Shown one piece after another: positions 26,365 to 34,470 of a stretch of 64,000 nt of DNA (the first letter of the stretch is position 1; the number at the start of each line of letters is the position of its first letter). Source of the DNA: Fictibacillus marinisediminis (GTDB taxonomy: Bacteria; Bacillota; Bacilli; Bacillales; Fictibacillaceae); assembly GCF_023149135.1 (NCBI RefSeq), contig NZ_JAIWJX010000002.1, positions 3,348,001 through 3,412,000 of the forward strand, read 5' to 3'. The notes under the pieces were generated by a model. It made no database searches. It was not told the origin of the DNA and was given only the letters and a program-made list of their open reading frames with translations. The translations under genes were made by a program, and so were the position numbers.

Positions 26365-27126
26365 ATGCCTAAGAATAAAATTGAAGATGTAATGGAAGTA
26401 TGCCTTTTGGCAGGCAGGCTCATGCTTCAAAATGGTGCAGAAACCTACCGGGTTGAAGATACGATCACCCGGCTTGCGCAAAACTATAACATGGAAGCCG
26501 CCCAGGTTTTCGTTACACCGACCGCCATTATTCTATCGTTGCTTGAAAAGGGAAAAACAAAGGATTATACGAAGATTGTCAGGATCCTCGACCGGTCGAC
26601 AGATCTGCATGTCGTCGTTCTCGTCAATGATCTGTCACGAAAAGTGGCCAATGAATCCCTTTCACTGGAGACGGCAAAAAAGGAATTGAAAAAGATCGAA
26701 GTCACACCTGAAGCGTATCCAACATGGGTTCAGGTTGTGGCTGCCATTCTCGTGAGCGGCTGCTTCGGCCTCATGTTCAAAGGAAACTGGAACGACTTTT
26801 TGCCTGCCACGATCGCCGGAGGTGTCGGTTATGCCCTTTTCTTATTTTCAAAACGCTACATTTCGGTCCGCTTTTTCTCTGAGCTTCTTGCTGCCTTTTT
26901 TATCGGCCTGATCGCCAAGCTTGCCATCACGGCCGGCATTGGAGACCAGCTCGATAAAATTATTATCGGAGCCGTGATGCCGCTTGTGCCGGGTGTGCTG
27001 ATCACAAATGCGGTACGAGATCTGATGGCCGGTCACCTTGTTTCCGGCATCTCATTAGGAGCTGAAGCGATGCTGACGGCCTTTGCCATCGGTACCGGTA
27101 TTGCTTTTGTTATCGTTACGCTGTGA
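26365..27126 (+). CDS. Threonine/serine exporter, ThrE N-terminal unit (YjjP-like)
   Basis: A 253-residue protein of the YjjP/DUF1212 family. A soluble N-part opens with VCLLAGRLMLQNGAETYRVEDTI, the conserved entry helix, then VTPTAIILSL. Five membrane segments follow, with IIGAVMPLVPGVLITNAVRDLMAGHLVSG as the second signature. It forms the larger half of a split ThrE exporter and probably needs the YjjB-like partner encoded 12 bases downstream. Site AAAGGGGG. Family members export Thr/Ser or, as YjjPB, succinate, so the substrate is not fixed. Confidence 0.9.
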   Translation: MPKNKIEDVMEVCLLAGRLMLQNGAETYRVEDTITRLAQNYNMEAAQVFVTPTAIILSLLEKGKTKDYTKIVRILDRSTDLHVVVLVNDLSRKVANESLSLETAKKELKKIEVTPEAYPTWVQVVAAILVSGCFGLMFKGNWNDFLPATIAGGVGYALFLFSKRYISVRFFSELLAAFFIGLIAKLAITAGIGDQLDKIIIGAVMPLVPGVLITNAVRDLMAGHLVSGISLGAEAMLTAFAIGTGIAFVIVTL

Positions 27127-27138
27127 GGAGGAAATACG

Positions 27139-27582
27139 ATGCACATGATTGAAGCCATTTGGACGAGCTTTATTGCTTCGGCCGGGTTTGGTATTCTGTT
27201 TAACGTTCCAAAAAAAGCTGTCATCCCTGGCGGCATCTGCGGGATGGTCGGCTGGCTCATCTTTGAAGGGATGTCAGGAAACAGCCAGTTCGACCTGGTT
27301 CTGGCCACCGCGATGGCCTCATTTGTGGTAGCGGCCATCAGCCACCTGTATGCCCGGATCCACCGTATGCCTGTCATCATCTTCAGTGTCTCCGGCATTA
27401 TCCCGCTCGTACCAGGCGGCGGTGCCTATGACACGATGAGACAGCTGGTCGAGAATGATTACAACGCCGCGATCCAGCTCGGCTCACAAACCTTTCTGAT
27501 TTCAGGGGCAATCGCATTCGGTCTTGTCCTTGCAGGAACGATTATCCCGATCATTTTGCGCAGCCAAAGAACGGTGAAGTAA
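27139..27582 (+). CDS. Threonine/serine exporter, ThrE C-terminal unit (YjjB-like)
   Basis: A 147-residue membrane protein of the DUF3815/YjjB family with four segments. Features: FGILFNVPKKAVIPGGICGMVGW, then YARIHRMPVIIFSVSGIIPLVPGGGAYDTM, the PLVPG motif shared with the N-unit. It starts behind GAGGAGG, 12 bases after the YjjP-like gene, so the two are a stoichiometric pair. A terminator follows directly at 27586-27614. Confidence 0.9.
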   Translation: MHMIEAIWTSFIASAGFGILFNVPKKAVIPGGICGMVGWLIFEGMSGNSQFDLVLATAMASFVVAAISHLYARIHRMPVIIFSVSGIIPLVPGGGAYDTMRQLVENDYNAAIQLGSQTFLISGAIAFGLVLAGTIIPIILRSQRTVK

Positions 27583-27585
27583 AAC

Positions 27586-27614
27586 AAAGAACTGACAATG
27601 TCAGTTCTTTTCTT
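27586..27614. terminator. Bidirectional intrinsic terminator
   Basis: AAAGAACTGAC / GTCAGTTCTTT 11-bp stem between convergent thrE-type and chromate-transporter genes. Confidence 0.85.
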
Positions 27615-28143
27615 ATGCCATGAAAACAGCCCCGTAACCAATTGCAGCCACGATTACGATGACTGGAGATACTTTGAATTTTTGCATTAATAGAAAACTG
27701 ATGGCGGCTATGGCTGCGGTTTGTATCCAGCCGGAAGAGCTGACAGATTCTGCAAAAAAATCATAAGCCATCACTCCGAGAAGAACGGCAATAGTCGGTT
27801 TTACGTATAACGTCATTTTTTTCACTCTTGGTGAATCCTTGAACTTATAGATGACACTCAGGAAGACGATCATCAAAACCAGGGAAGGCGCTACCGTTGC
27901 AAAAACAGCCACAAAAGAGCCGAGAGTTCCTCCTTGCGTGTAACCGATATAGCCGGACATCTTTGTGGCAATCGGACCCGGGAGTGCATTGCCAAGCGCG
28001 AGCACTTCAGTAAACTGATTGACGGTCAGCCAGTGATAACGGCCCACAACTTCATTTTCAATCAGAGGAATAGAGGCCGGGCCTCCCCCATACCCCAGAA
28101 TGCCCGGGATAAAAAAAGCAAGGAAAATGTGCCAATAAATCAT
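27613..28143 (-). CDS. Half-size chromate transporter (CHR family), second of pair
   Basis: A 176-residue single-domain CHR protein: FFIPGILGYGGGPASIPLIENEVV at the start, then FTEVLALGNALPGPIATKMSGYIGY, the family core. Paired short CHR proteins insert in opposite orientations and act together as antiporter (chromate efflux, or other anions). It overlaps the upstream half by four bases. The cluster matches B. subtilis ywrA/ywrB next to ywrD, but lacks the Lrp-type regulator (ywrC) seen there. Confidence 0.88.
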   Translation of the reverse strand: MIYWHIFLAFFIPGILGYGGGPASIPLIENEVVGRYHWLTVNQFTEVLALGNALPGPIATKMSGYIGYTQGGTLGSFVAVFATVAPSLVLMIVFLSVIYKFKDSPRVKKMTLYVKPTIAVLLGVMAYDFFAESVSSSGWIQTAAIAAISFLLMQKFKVSPVIVIVAAIGYGAVFMA

Positions 28144-28715
28144 CCCATACCTTCCCCTCTCTGAGCAGGTTCCTCATCGTTCTTCTTTGCCGGTTTTAGT
28201 AGAGCATAAGCCAAGAGAACCCCTATTAAAATGGCAGGATGCACCTTAAGCAGCTGCAGTAACAGGATGCCTGCTGCCACATGAATCAGGCTGAGCTTAA
28301 CTCCCAGACCTTTCTTTGCGCTGGTGAAAAACTGCCACGACAGCACCGCAAGCATAACTGCAACAACAGGAAGCACGCCTTTTGTCATTCCTTGAACCCA
28401 TGGCTGGTCTTTATATTGGGCGAGAGAGGAAAGAAGGACGATCATCAGAATAATAGTAGGAAGAATAGAAGAGAGCAAAGCAACAAGCATACCGGATAAA
28501 CCTGCCACCCGGTATCCGATGTATCCTGCCATTTTTGTGTTGATCGGACCAGGCAAGGCATTTCCAAGGGCAAGCACATCTCCAAATTCTTCATCGTTCA
28601 TCCATTTAAACTTTCCGACCACTTCTTTATGTACGAGCGGTATGGAAGACGGACCGCCTCCATAGCCAAGAATGCCTGATCGAAAAAAAGCGATAAATAA
28701 TTGTAAATAGGTCAT
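28140..28715 (-). CDS. Half-size chromate transporter (CHR family), first of pair
   Basis: A 191-residue CHR half with FFRSGILGYGGGPSSIPLVHKEVV and FGDVLALGNALPGPINTKMAGYIGY, about 45 percent like its partner by eye, with a hydrophilic C-tail (KKNDEEPAQRGEG). Five to six membrane segments. It follows the gamma-glutamyltransferase gene by 30 bases and is coupled to the second half by an ATGA overlap, so the three are one operon. Confidence 0.88.
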   Translation of the reverse strand: MTYLQLFIAFFRSGILGYGGGPSSIPLVHKEVVGKFKWMNDEEFGDVLALGNALPGPINTKMAGYIGYRVAGLSGMLVALLSSILPTIILMIVLLSSLAQYKDQPWVQGMTKGVLPVVAVMLAVLSWQFFTSAKKGLGVKLSLIHVAAGILLLQLLKVHPAILIGVLLAYALLKPAKKNDEEPAQRGEGMG

Positions 28716-28745
28716 GAAAACATCAAATCCTTATGAAAGTTATTT

Positions 28746-30380
28746 CTACCATGCAGCCACTGCTCCATCTGTCCGGCCTTCTGTTCCGCCGGCCAGTACG
28801 CCGGTTTCAGGATTGCGCCATATGATCTGGCCTCTCCCAAAGTTTCCGGCATCAAGTGCAACTTTGACATCATGGCCTTTTCGCGCCAATTCCTCGGCAA
28901 CATGCTGCGGCAGTGAACGTTCTACCAGTACCTTCTTCCCTTCGATCCATTGCCATCTTGGCGCATCCAGCGCGGATTGTGGATTCAGCTGGAAATCGAC
29001 CGTGTTCATGATGACCTGGACATGCCCCTGGGGCTGCATGTATCCTCCCATGACGCCGAAAGGACCGATCGGTTTTCCTTCTTTCGTCAAGAATCCCGGG
29101 ATAATGGTATGATACGTTCTCTTTCCTGGATGAAGACAGTTGTCGTGGGTCTGATCCAGGGAAAAATCATGGCCTCTGTTCTGCAGGCTGATCCCGGTGC
29201 CAGGCACCACGATTCCAGAACCAAAACCCATGTAGTTGCTTTGGATAAAGGATACCATGTTCCCTTCTTCATCCGCCGCCGCAAGATAGACTGTGCCGCC
29301 TTTTGGAGGTATTCCCGGCTCAGGAAGCATCGCTTCTGAACCAATGAGCTGTCTGCGCTCTTCTGCGTATTTTTCTGATAAAAGAGCTTCTGCTGTTACT
29401 TTCATATGCGTAGTATCTGTCACATATTTTTTGGCATCCATAAAAGCAAGCTTGATCGCTTCAATCTGCTTGTGATACCGATCAGCAGCTTCCGCTTCAG
29501 GAAAATCATACCCTTTTAAGATATTAAGTGCCATTAAAGCAACAATTCCCTGGCCATTCGGAGGAATCTCCCATACTTCATATCCTTTATACTCCGCCTT
29601 AATCGGTTCTACCCATTCTGGATAATAGGCCGCAAGATCCTCTTTTCGCAGGAAACCCCCTTCATTTTCAGAGGCTGTTCTGATCTTATCAGCCAATTTC
29701 CCTCTGTAAAAAGATTCTCCGTTCGTTTCAGCAATCTCTTTTAAAGTAGCCGCATGATCGGGTGAGCGCCATACTTCACCGATTTCCGGCGCTCTTCCAT
29801 CAGGCGCAAAAGTCTCAAACCAGCTTTTAAACTCATCGGATTTCTGTTCATTTTTATAAGATTCAAAAGCCCTTTTCCAATACTTTCCAAGGACTGGAGA
29901 AACCGGAAAACCTTCTTCTGCATATGTAATGGCCGGCTGAAGCACCTCAGTCAGCGGCAGCTTTCCAAAACGGCGCGATAATTCTGCCCATGCCGCAGGA
30001 GCTCCGGGGACAGTAACCGGATACCAGCCGTATTTCGGAATCTTGTCGTAACCCTCCTGCTTTATCGCTTCAACCGAGATGTTATTTGGAGCAGGACCGC
30101 TCGAATTTAATCCGTGCAGCTTTCCCTTTGTCCAGACCAGAGCGAAAGCATCTCCCCCGATTCCATTGGATGTCGGCTCAACTACTGTTAGGCAGGCAGC
30201 CGTCGCAATAGCAGCATCAATCGCATTTCCACCTTTTTTTAAGATATCGAGGCCTGCCTGCGCGGCAAGCGGCTGAGATGTTGCGACCATTCCTTTTTTG
30301 CCGTAGGTTACTGAACGCCGGGAAGAATACGGATATCGTTCTTGATTAAAGAATGGTTGTTCCATGGTTTCCTGTTTCAT
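28746..30380 (-). CDS. Gamma-glutamyltransferase-like protein (YwrD-type)
   Basis: About 544 residues from the ATG at 30380 behind GAGGTG. Ntn-hydrolase fold: KKGGNAIDAAIATAACLTVVEPTSNGIGGDAF near the N-terminus, catalytic region PKGGTVYLAAADEEGNMVSFIQSNYMGFGSG with the autoprocessing Thr, and GVMGGYMQPQGHVQV. No signal peptide, so cytoplasmic like B. subtilis YwrD rather than secreted Ggt. It would hydrolyse or transfer gamma-glutamyl groups. The catalytic block reads GGTVYL where secreted GGTs have HTTH, a variation seen in YwrD-type members. Heads an operon with the chromate-transporter pair. Confidence 0.88.
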   Translation of the reverse strand: MKQETMEQPFFNQERYPYSSRRSVTYGKKGMVATSQPLAAQAGLDILKKGGNAIDAAIATAACLTVVEPTSNGIGGDAFALVWTKGKLHGLNSSGPAPNNISVEAIKQEGYDKIPKYGWYPVTVPGAPAAWAELSRRFGKLPLTEVLQPAITYAEEGFPVSPVLGKYWKRAFESYKNEQKSDEFKSWFETFAPDGRAPEIGEVWRSPDHAATLKEIAETNGESFYRGKLADKIRTASENEGGFLRKEDLAAYYPEWVEPIKAEYKGYEVWEIPPNGQGIVALMALNILKGYDFPEAEAADRYHKQIEAIKLAFMDAKKYVTDTTHMKVTAEALLSEKYAEERRQLIGSEAMLPEPGIPPKGGTVYLAAADEEGNMVSFIQSNYMGFGSGIVVPGTGISLQNRGHDFSLDQTHDNCLHPGKRTYHTIIPGFLTKEGKPIGPFGVMGGYMQPQGHVQVIMNTVDFQLNPQSALDAPRWQWIEGKKVLVERSLPQHVAEELARKGHDVKVALDAGNFGRGQIIWRNPETGVLAGGTEGRTDGAVAAW

Positions 30381-30513
30381 GTTTTCACCTCTCGTGGCAT
30401 GCAAAACCCACATATATATTCAGAATATTATACATAGTTTAATTCTTGTTATGGTGAAATACAAATGTTTTACAAATAGAATCAGTTCAAGGTTAGGTTA
30501 CTTGAAGATACAT

Positions 30514-30545
30514 CAAAAAAATCCCGTCCCTCTCCGGACGGGATT
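30514..30545 (-). terminator. Terminator after hxlR
   Basis: AATCCCGTCC / GGACGGGATT 10-bp stem followed by TTTTTTGATG on the minus strand, three bases past the hxlR stop. Confidence 0.85.
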
Positions 30546-30547
30546 AA

Positions 30548-30904
30548 TTACTTTGCATCATCTATCGGTTTCATATCCATGGTCACCATGTAATCCTTCC
30601 CCCACTGGTACATGGCATCAAGAATCGGCATCAGGCTCTCACCTTGCTTCGTCAATGAATACTCAACTTTTGGCGGAACAACAGGATAAACTTCGCGATG
30701 GACAATCATATCCTCTTCCAGTTCACGAAGCTGATTAACGAGCATGCGCTGAGTGATGGCGGGTATAAGAGCCTTCAGCTCACCGAAGCGTTTTGTTCCT
30801 TCTTTCCCAAGGTGCCATAAAATAATCATTTTCCACTTGCCGCCGATGACAGATAACGTTAATTCTTTCTCACAGTTAAACATTTTATCGTCCATTCGTG
30901 ACAT
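30548..30904 (-). CDS. hxlR: HxlR-family transcriptional activator of the RuMP genes
   Basis: A 118-residue winged-helix protein: [22 protein letters not shown], then [33 protein letters not shown] and a wing [15 protein letters not shown]. This is the HxlR/DUF24 family. It carries one Cys near the N-terminus (FNCEKE), the position used for thiol or aldehyde sensing in relatives. Divergent from hxlA with about 200 bases between, as in B. subtilis, where HxlR activates hxlAB in response to formaldehyde. GGAGGTG site at the start. Confidence 0.92.
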   Translation of the reverse strand: MSRMDDKMFNCEKELTLSVIGGKWKMIILWHLGKEGTKRFGELKALIPAITQRMLVNQLRELEEDMIVHREVYPVVPPKVEYSLTKQGESLMPILDAMYQWGKDYMVTMDMKPIDDAK

Positions 30905-30934
30905 AGAACATCACCTCCACCCTTATTATACCTT

Positions 30935-30956
30935 ATAGTATACTTTTTAACACTAT
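30935..30956. promoter_or_regulatory. Candidate HxlR operator
   Basis: ATAGTATAC-N7-CACTAT is an inverted repeat (ATAGT / ACTAT arms) close to the hxlR start. HxlR/DUF24 regulators bind ACTAT/ATAGT-type dyads. A further GTATACTT lies at about 31000. Confidence 0.5.
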
Positions 30957-31101
30957 GTAATATTAAAGTCAGTACTTCACAATAGGTAATCATGAAGAGT
31001 ATACTTACAACTAATCCTTGACGGACTTTTTAAAAGTAGCCGCCAAAGGAAATAATATGAGGTGCAACATAGATAAAACACCACAGAAGGAGAATGTAAA
31101 A

Positions 31102-31734
31102 ATGGAATTACAACTAGCGATAGATCTTGTAAATACAGAAGAAGCCATCAAATTGGTGAAAGAAGTTGAAGAACATATCGATATCGTTGAGATCGGTACC
31201 CCGGTTGTTATCAACGAAGGCCTTAGAGCAGTTAAAGAAATGAAAGAAGCATTTCCAAATTTGAAAGTCCTTGCCGACTTAAAGATTATGGATGCTGCAG
31301 GATACGAAGTCATGAAGGCTGCTGAAGCCGGTGCTGACATCATTACCATCCTTGGAGCAGCTGAAGATGCATCCATTCAAGGTGCGGTTGATGAAGCAAA
31401 AAAACAAAACAAAAAAATCCTTGTGGACATGATTGCCGTTAAAGATATCGAAACAAGAGCAAAAGAGCTTGATGAGCTTGGTGTTGATTATATTTGTGTC
31501 CATACAGGTTATGACTTACAGGCTGTCGGGAAAAACTCTTTTGAAGACTTAAAAGCGATCAAACGCGTCGTTAAAAACGCAAAAACGGCTGTCGCAGGCG
31601 GAATTAAATTAGAAACATTACCTGAAGTTGTTGCAGCTCAGCCTGACCTGGTTATTGTCGGCGGCGGTATTACTGGACAAGATGATAAAAAAGCAACCGC
31701 AGCTGAAATCCAAAAATTAGTAAAACAAAGCTAA
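31102..31734 (+). CDS. hxlA: 3-hexulose-6-phosphate synthase HxlA
   Basis: A 210-residue TIM-barrel enzyme of the OMPDC superfamily: LQLAIDLVNTEEA, the metal/active-site ADLKIMDAAGYEV (Lys and Asp of the KxD signature), DYICVHTGYDLQA and LVIVGGGITG at the phosphate site. It condenses formaldehyde with ribulose-5-phosphate, the first step of the ribulose monophosphate route. Start placed at the ATG behind AGAAGGAGAATG; the extra 28 codons upstream belong to the leader. Followed 11 bases later by hxlB. Confidence 0.95.
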   Translation: MELQLAIDLVNTEEAIKLVKEVEEHIDIVEIGTPVVINEGLRAVKEMKEAFPNLKVLADLKIMDAAGYEVMKAAEAGADIITILGAAEDASIQGAVDEAKKQNKKILVDMIAVKDIETRAKELDELGVDYICVHTGYDLQAVGKNSFEDLKAIKRVVKNAKTAVAGGIKLETLPEVVAAQPDLVIVGGGITGQDDKKATAAEIQKLVKQS

Positions 31735-31745
31735 GGATTTTCCAA

Positions 31746-32303
31746 ATGAATACTTCACATTATTATACGGAAATTGTGAAGGAATTAAGCCGGGCAGCGG
31801 ACTTAATTTCAGATCAAGAGGCTGAAAAGCTCGTAGATGAAATTTTGAAAGCCAAGAAGATATTTGTTGCAGGAGCCGGCCGAAGCGGACTGATGGGAAA
31901 ATCCTTTGCCATGCGAATGATGCACATGGGATTGGATTCCTATGTCATCGGTGAAACCGTGACCCCTAACCTGACTGAAGACGATCTCATCATTTTCGGT
32001 TCAGGTTCCGGAGAAACAAAAAGCCTTATTTCAATGGCCGAAAAGACGAAAAGCATTGACGGTAAAGTCATTACAGTGACCATCTTTCCCGACTCGACTC
32101 TTGGTAAAATGGCCGATGTCTGCGTAAAATTACCAGGCTCTCCAAAGGATCAATCGGAAAATGACTATAAGACCATTCAGCCTATGGGATCTCTATTCGA
32201 ACAAACTCTTCTGCTGTTTTTCGATGCTGTTATTTTACGTTTCATGGAAAGGAAAGAGCTTGATACGGATACCATGTTCGGGCGCCATGCAAATTTGGAA
32301 TAG
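31746..32303 (+). CDS. hxlB: 6-phospho-3-hexuloisomerase HxlB
   Basis: A 185-residue SIS-domain isomerase: IFVAGAGRSGLMGKSFAMRMMHMG, then VTPNLTEDDLIIFGSGSGETKSL with the sugar-phosphate Ser cluster, and EQTLLLFFDAVILRFMERKEL at the end. It converts 3-hexulose-6-phosphate to fructose-6-phosphate. Full family length. Coupled to hxlA; the third gene begins 85 bases downstream. Confidence 0.95.
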   Translation: MNTSHYYTEIVKELSRAADLISDQEAEKLVDEILKAKKIFVAGAGRSGLMGKSFAMRMMHMGLDSYVIGETVTPNLTEDDLIIFGSGSGETKSLISMAEKTKSIDGKVITVTIFPDSTLGKMADVCVKLPGSPKDQSENDYKTIQPMGSLFEQTLLLFFDAVILRFMERKELDTDTMFGRHANLE

Positions 32304-32388
32304 GATGCATTGCATCCAAATAAAAAAACAGGATAGGACTGCCTTTGGCGTCCTTCCAGTTGTTTTTACATAAAGGAGGAAAGCGTAG

Positions 32389-33105
32389 ATGCAAACATTA
32401 AAGGGGAAAACAGCGCTCATCACCGGAGCTGGAAGAGGAATCGGCCGTGCAACAGCGATTGCTTTTGCGAATGAAGGCATTCATGTTGGCCTTATCGGAA
32501 AAACCCGTTCAAATCTCGAAAAAACAGCAGCAGAACTGATGGAATATGGCGTGAAGGTGGCGATTGCAGAAGCTGACGTTACGAATAGCAATGCTGTTGT
32601 TCAAGCTGTAAAAAGCATTGAAGATGAACTGAGCTCCATCGATATTTTAATAAATAATGCCGGGATCGCAAAGTTTGGCGGATTCCTAGAACTTTCGCCT
32701 GAAGAGTGGAAAAATATCGTAGACGTCAATTTAATGGGTGTTTACAACGTTACAAGAGCAGTCTTGCCGGGAATGATTGAAAGAAAAGCAGGCGATATCA
32801 TTAACATTTCGTCATCAGCAGGGCAAAAAGGTGCACCGGTAACAAGTGCGTACAGTGCTTCTAAATTTGCAGTATTAGGTCTAACCGAATCTCTTATGCT
32901 TGAAGTAAGGAAACATAATATTCGTGTCAGTGCCCTAACACCAAGCACAGTGGCGACAGATTTGGCCATTGATACAAATCTGACGGACGGCAATCCAGAA
33001 AAAGTGATACAGCCTGAGGATATGGCCGAGTTCATGGTTTCCCAGTTAAAATTAAATCCGCGTATTTTTATTAAAAACGCAGGCATGTGGTCGACAAATC
33101 CATAA
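32389..33105 (+). CDS. Short-chain dehydrogenase/reductase (FabG-like)
   Basis: A 238-residue classical [12 protein letters not shown] cofactor motif (residues 14-22), NNAG, catalytic [10 protein letters not shown] and YSASK, C-terminal FIKNAGMW. Similar proteins are annotated 3-ketoacyl-ACP reductase. Position after hxlAB and before a formaldehyde dehydrogenase suggests a reductase for an aldehyde or ketone adduct, but no family feature proves this. Site AAAGGAGGA. It may be read from the hxl promoter or a weak local one. A double hairpin terminator follows. Confidence 0.87.
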   Translation: MQTLKGKTALITGAGRGIGRATAIAFANEGIHVGLIGKTRSNLEKTAAELMEYGVKVAIAEADVTNSNAVVQAVKSIEDELSSIDILINNAGIAKFGGFLELSPEEWKNIVDVNLMGVYNVTRAVLPGMIERKAGDIINISSSAGQKGAPVTSAYSASKFAVLGLTESLMLEVRKHNIRVSALTPSTVATDLAIDTNLTDGNPEKVIQPEDMAEFMVSQLKLNPRIFIKNAGMWSTNP

Positions 33106-33114
33106 AAAACAGGT

Positions 33115-33158
33115 AAAGAGCAGTTCCTCCTTGAGGAACAAAAGAGCAGTTCCTCCTT
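33115..33158. repeat. Direct repeat in a tandem terminator
   Basis: AAAGAGCAGTTCCTCCTT occurs at 33115-33132 and again at 33141-33158. The second copy forms the 5' arm of the terminator, so the first looks like a duplicated arm. Confidence 0.7.
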
Positions 33159-33175
33159 AGAGGGACTGCTCTTTT
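33140..33175 (+). terminator. Terminator after SDR gene
   Basis: AAAAGAGCAGT(TC)CCTC / GAGGGACTGCTCTTTT stem ending in a T-run, after the hxlA-hxlB-SDR unit. Confidence 0.8.
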
Positions 33176-33214
33176 GTATTTATGTAAATGAAGGGTAAAA
33201 AAAACCTCGCTTGG

Positions 33215-33232
33215 GGTATAGTATTCTATACC
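33215..33232. promoter_or_regulatory. Palindrome upstream of formaldehyde dehydrogenase
   Basis: GGTATAGTATTCTATACC, 7-bp arms GGTATAG / CTATACC, 18 bases before the ATG at 33251. It contains TATAGTAT, as does the hxlR-hxlA dyad (30935-30956), so a shared HxlR-type regulator is plausible. Confidence 0.5.
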
Positions 33233-33250
33233 AATTTTAGGAGGTTGATT

Positions 33251-34390
33251 ATGAAGGCTGTTACTTTTCAGGGAGCAAAAGAAATCGAAGTAAAAAATGT
33301 TGAAGATCCCAAACTACAGGAAAAGGAAGACATCATTGTCCGCATTACTTCAACCGCTATCTGCGGATCAGATCTCCACATTTATCAGGGAGCGCTTCCG
33401 GCACATAAGGATTATGTCATTGGACATGAACCAATGGGTATTGTAGAAGAAGTTGGTCCTGATGTCACCAAAGTAAAAAAGGGAGACAGGGTCGTCCTTC
33501 CTTTCAATATTTCTTGTGGCCACTGCTATTATTGCCAGCATGAAATGGAAAGCCAATGTGATAATTCCAACCGAAATCCTGAATTTGATACAGGCGGATA
33601 TTTCGGCTTTACGGACCGTTACGGCGACTATAGCGGTGGACAAGCCGAATATTTGCGTGTGCCTTATGGGAATTTTATGCCGTTTGTCATTCCTGAATCA
33701 GCGGAACTTGAGGATGAAGCTGTGCTTTTCATGTCTGATGTTCTTCCTACAGCCTACTGGAGCGTTGAAAATTCCGGGGTAAAAGAAGGTGACACAGTCG
33801 TTGTTCTGGGTTGTGGTCCAATTGGCTTAATGACACAGAAATTCGCCTGGATGAAAGGCGCCAAGCGTGTCATTGCCGTAGATAACTTAAGATACCGTCT
33901 AAATCATGCAGTAAAAATGAACAATGTCGAAGCTTTTAACTTTGATCAATTCGATAACATGGGTGCACACATTCATGAAATCACCAACGGCGGCGCAGAT
34001 GTTGTTATCGATTGTGTAGGAATGGACGGCAAAAAGTCACCTGTTGAAGCGATTGAACAAAAACTGAAGCTGCAGGGCGGTACGTTGAGTGCCATTCAGA
34101 TCGCCCTCAATGCCGTTAAAAAGTTTGGAACCATCCAACTCACTGGTGTATATGGATCCATGTACAACATGTTTCCGCTTGGAAACATTTTTGAGCGTAA
34201 TATCACGATGAAAATGGGTCAGGCCCCTGTTATCCACTATATGCCGATGTTATTTGATAAAATTGCCAATAAGGAATTTGATCCGACTGAGATCATAACA
34301 CACCGAGTACCTCTTGATCAGGCGAGCGAAGCATACAAAACCTTCAACGATCATGCGGATGAATGCATTAAAGTCGTCTTAAAACCATAA
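33251..34390 (+). CDS. Zinc-dependent, glutathione-independent formaldehyde dehydrogenase
   Basis: About 379 residues from the ATG behind TTAGGAGG (an upstream in-frame start at 33188 lies before the promoter palindrome). Zinc MDR fold: catalytic Cys38, His59 and Glu60 (ICGSDLH, GHEPMG), structural zinc CGHCYYCQHEMESQC, cofactor GCGPIGLMTQKFAW, then the long insertion typical of GSH-independent formaldehyde dehydrogenases. It oxidises formaldehyde or other alcohols/aldehydes with NAD. Next to the RuMP genes, so it gives a second formaldehyde sink. Own promoter with palindrome, own terminator at 34392-34428. Confidence 0.9.
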   Translation: MKAVTFQGAKEIEVKNVEDPKLQEKEDIIVRITSTAICGSDLHIYQGALPAHKDYVIGHEPMGIVEEVGPDVTKVKKGDRVVLPFNISCGHCYYCQHEMESQCDNSNRNPEFDTGGYFGFTDRYGDYSGGQAEYLRVPYGNFMPFVIPESAELEDEAVLFMSDVLPTAYWSVENSGVKEGDTVVVLGCGPIGLMTQKFAWMKGAKRVIAVDNLRYRLNHAVKMNNVEAFNFDQFDNMGAHIHEITNGGADVVIDCVGMDGKKSPVEAIEQKLKLQGGTLSAIQIALNAVKKFGTIQLTGVYGSMYNMFPLGNIFERNITMKMGQAPVIHYMPMLFDKIANKEFDPTEIITHRVPLDQASEAYKTFNDHADECIKVVLKP

Positions 34391-34391
34391 T

Positions 34392-34428
34392 AAAAAATCC
34401 CCTTTGGACCATCCAAAGGGGATTTTTA
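34392..34428. terminator. Bidirectional intrinsic terminator
   Basis: AAAAAATCCCCTTTGG / CCAAAGGGGATTTTT stem between the dehydrogenase gene and the convergent ABC permease. Confidence 0.9.
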
Positions 34429-34470
34429 TTAGGCTTTGTTATCAACAACATGGACTGACAGAGCTTTTTA

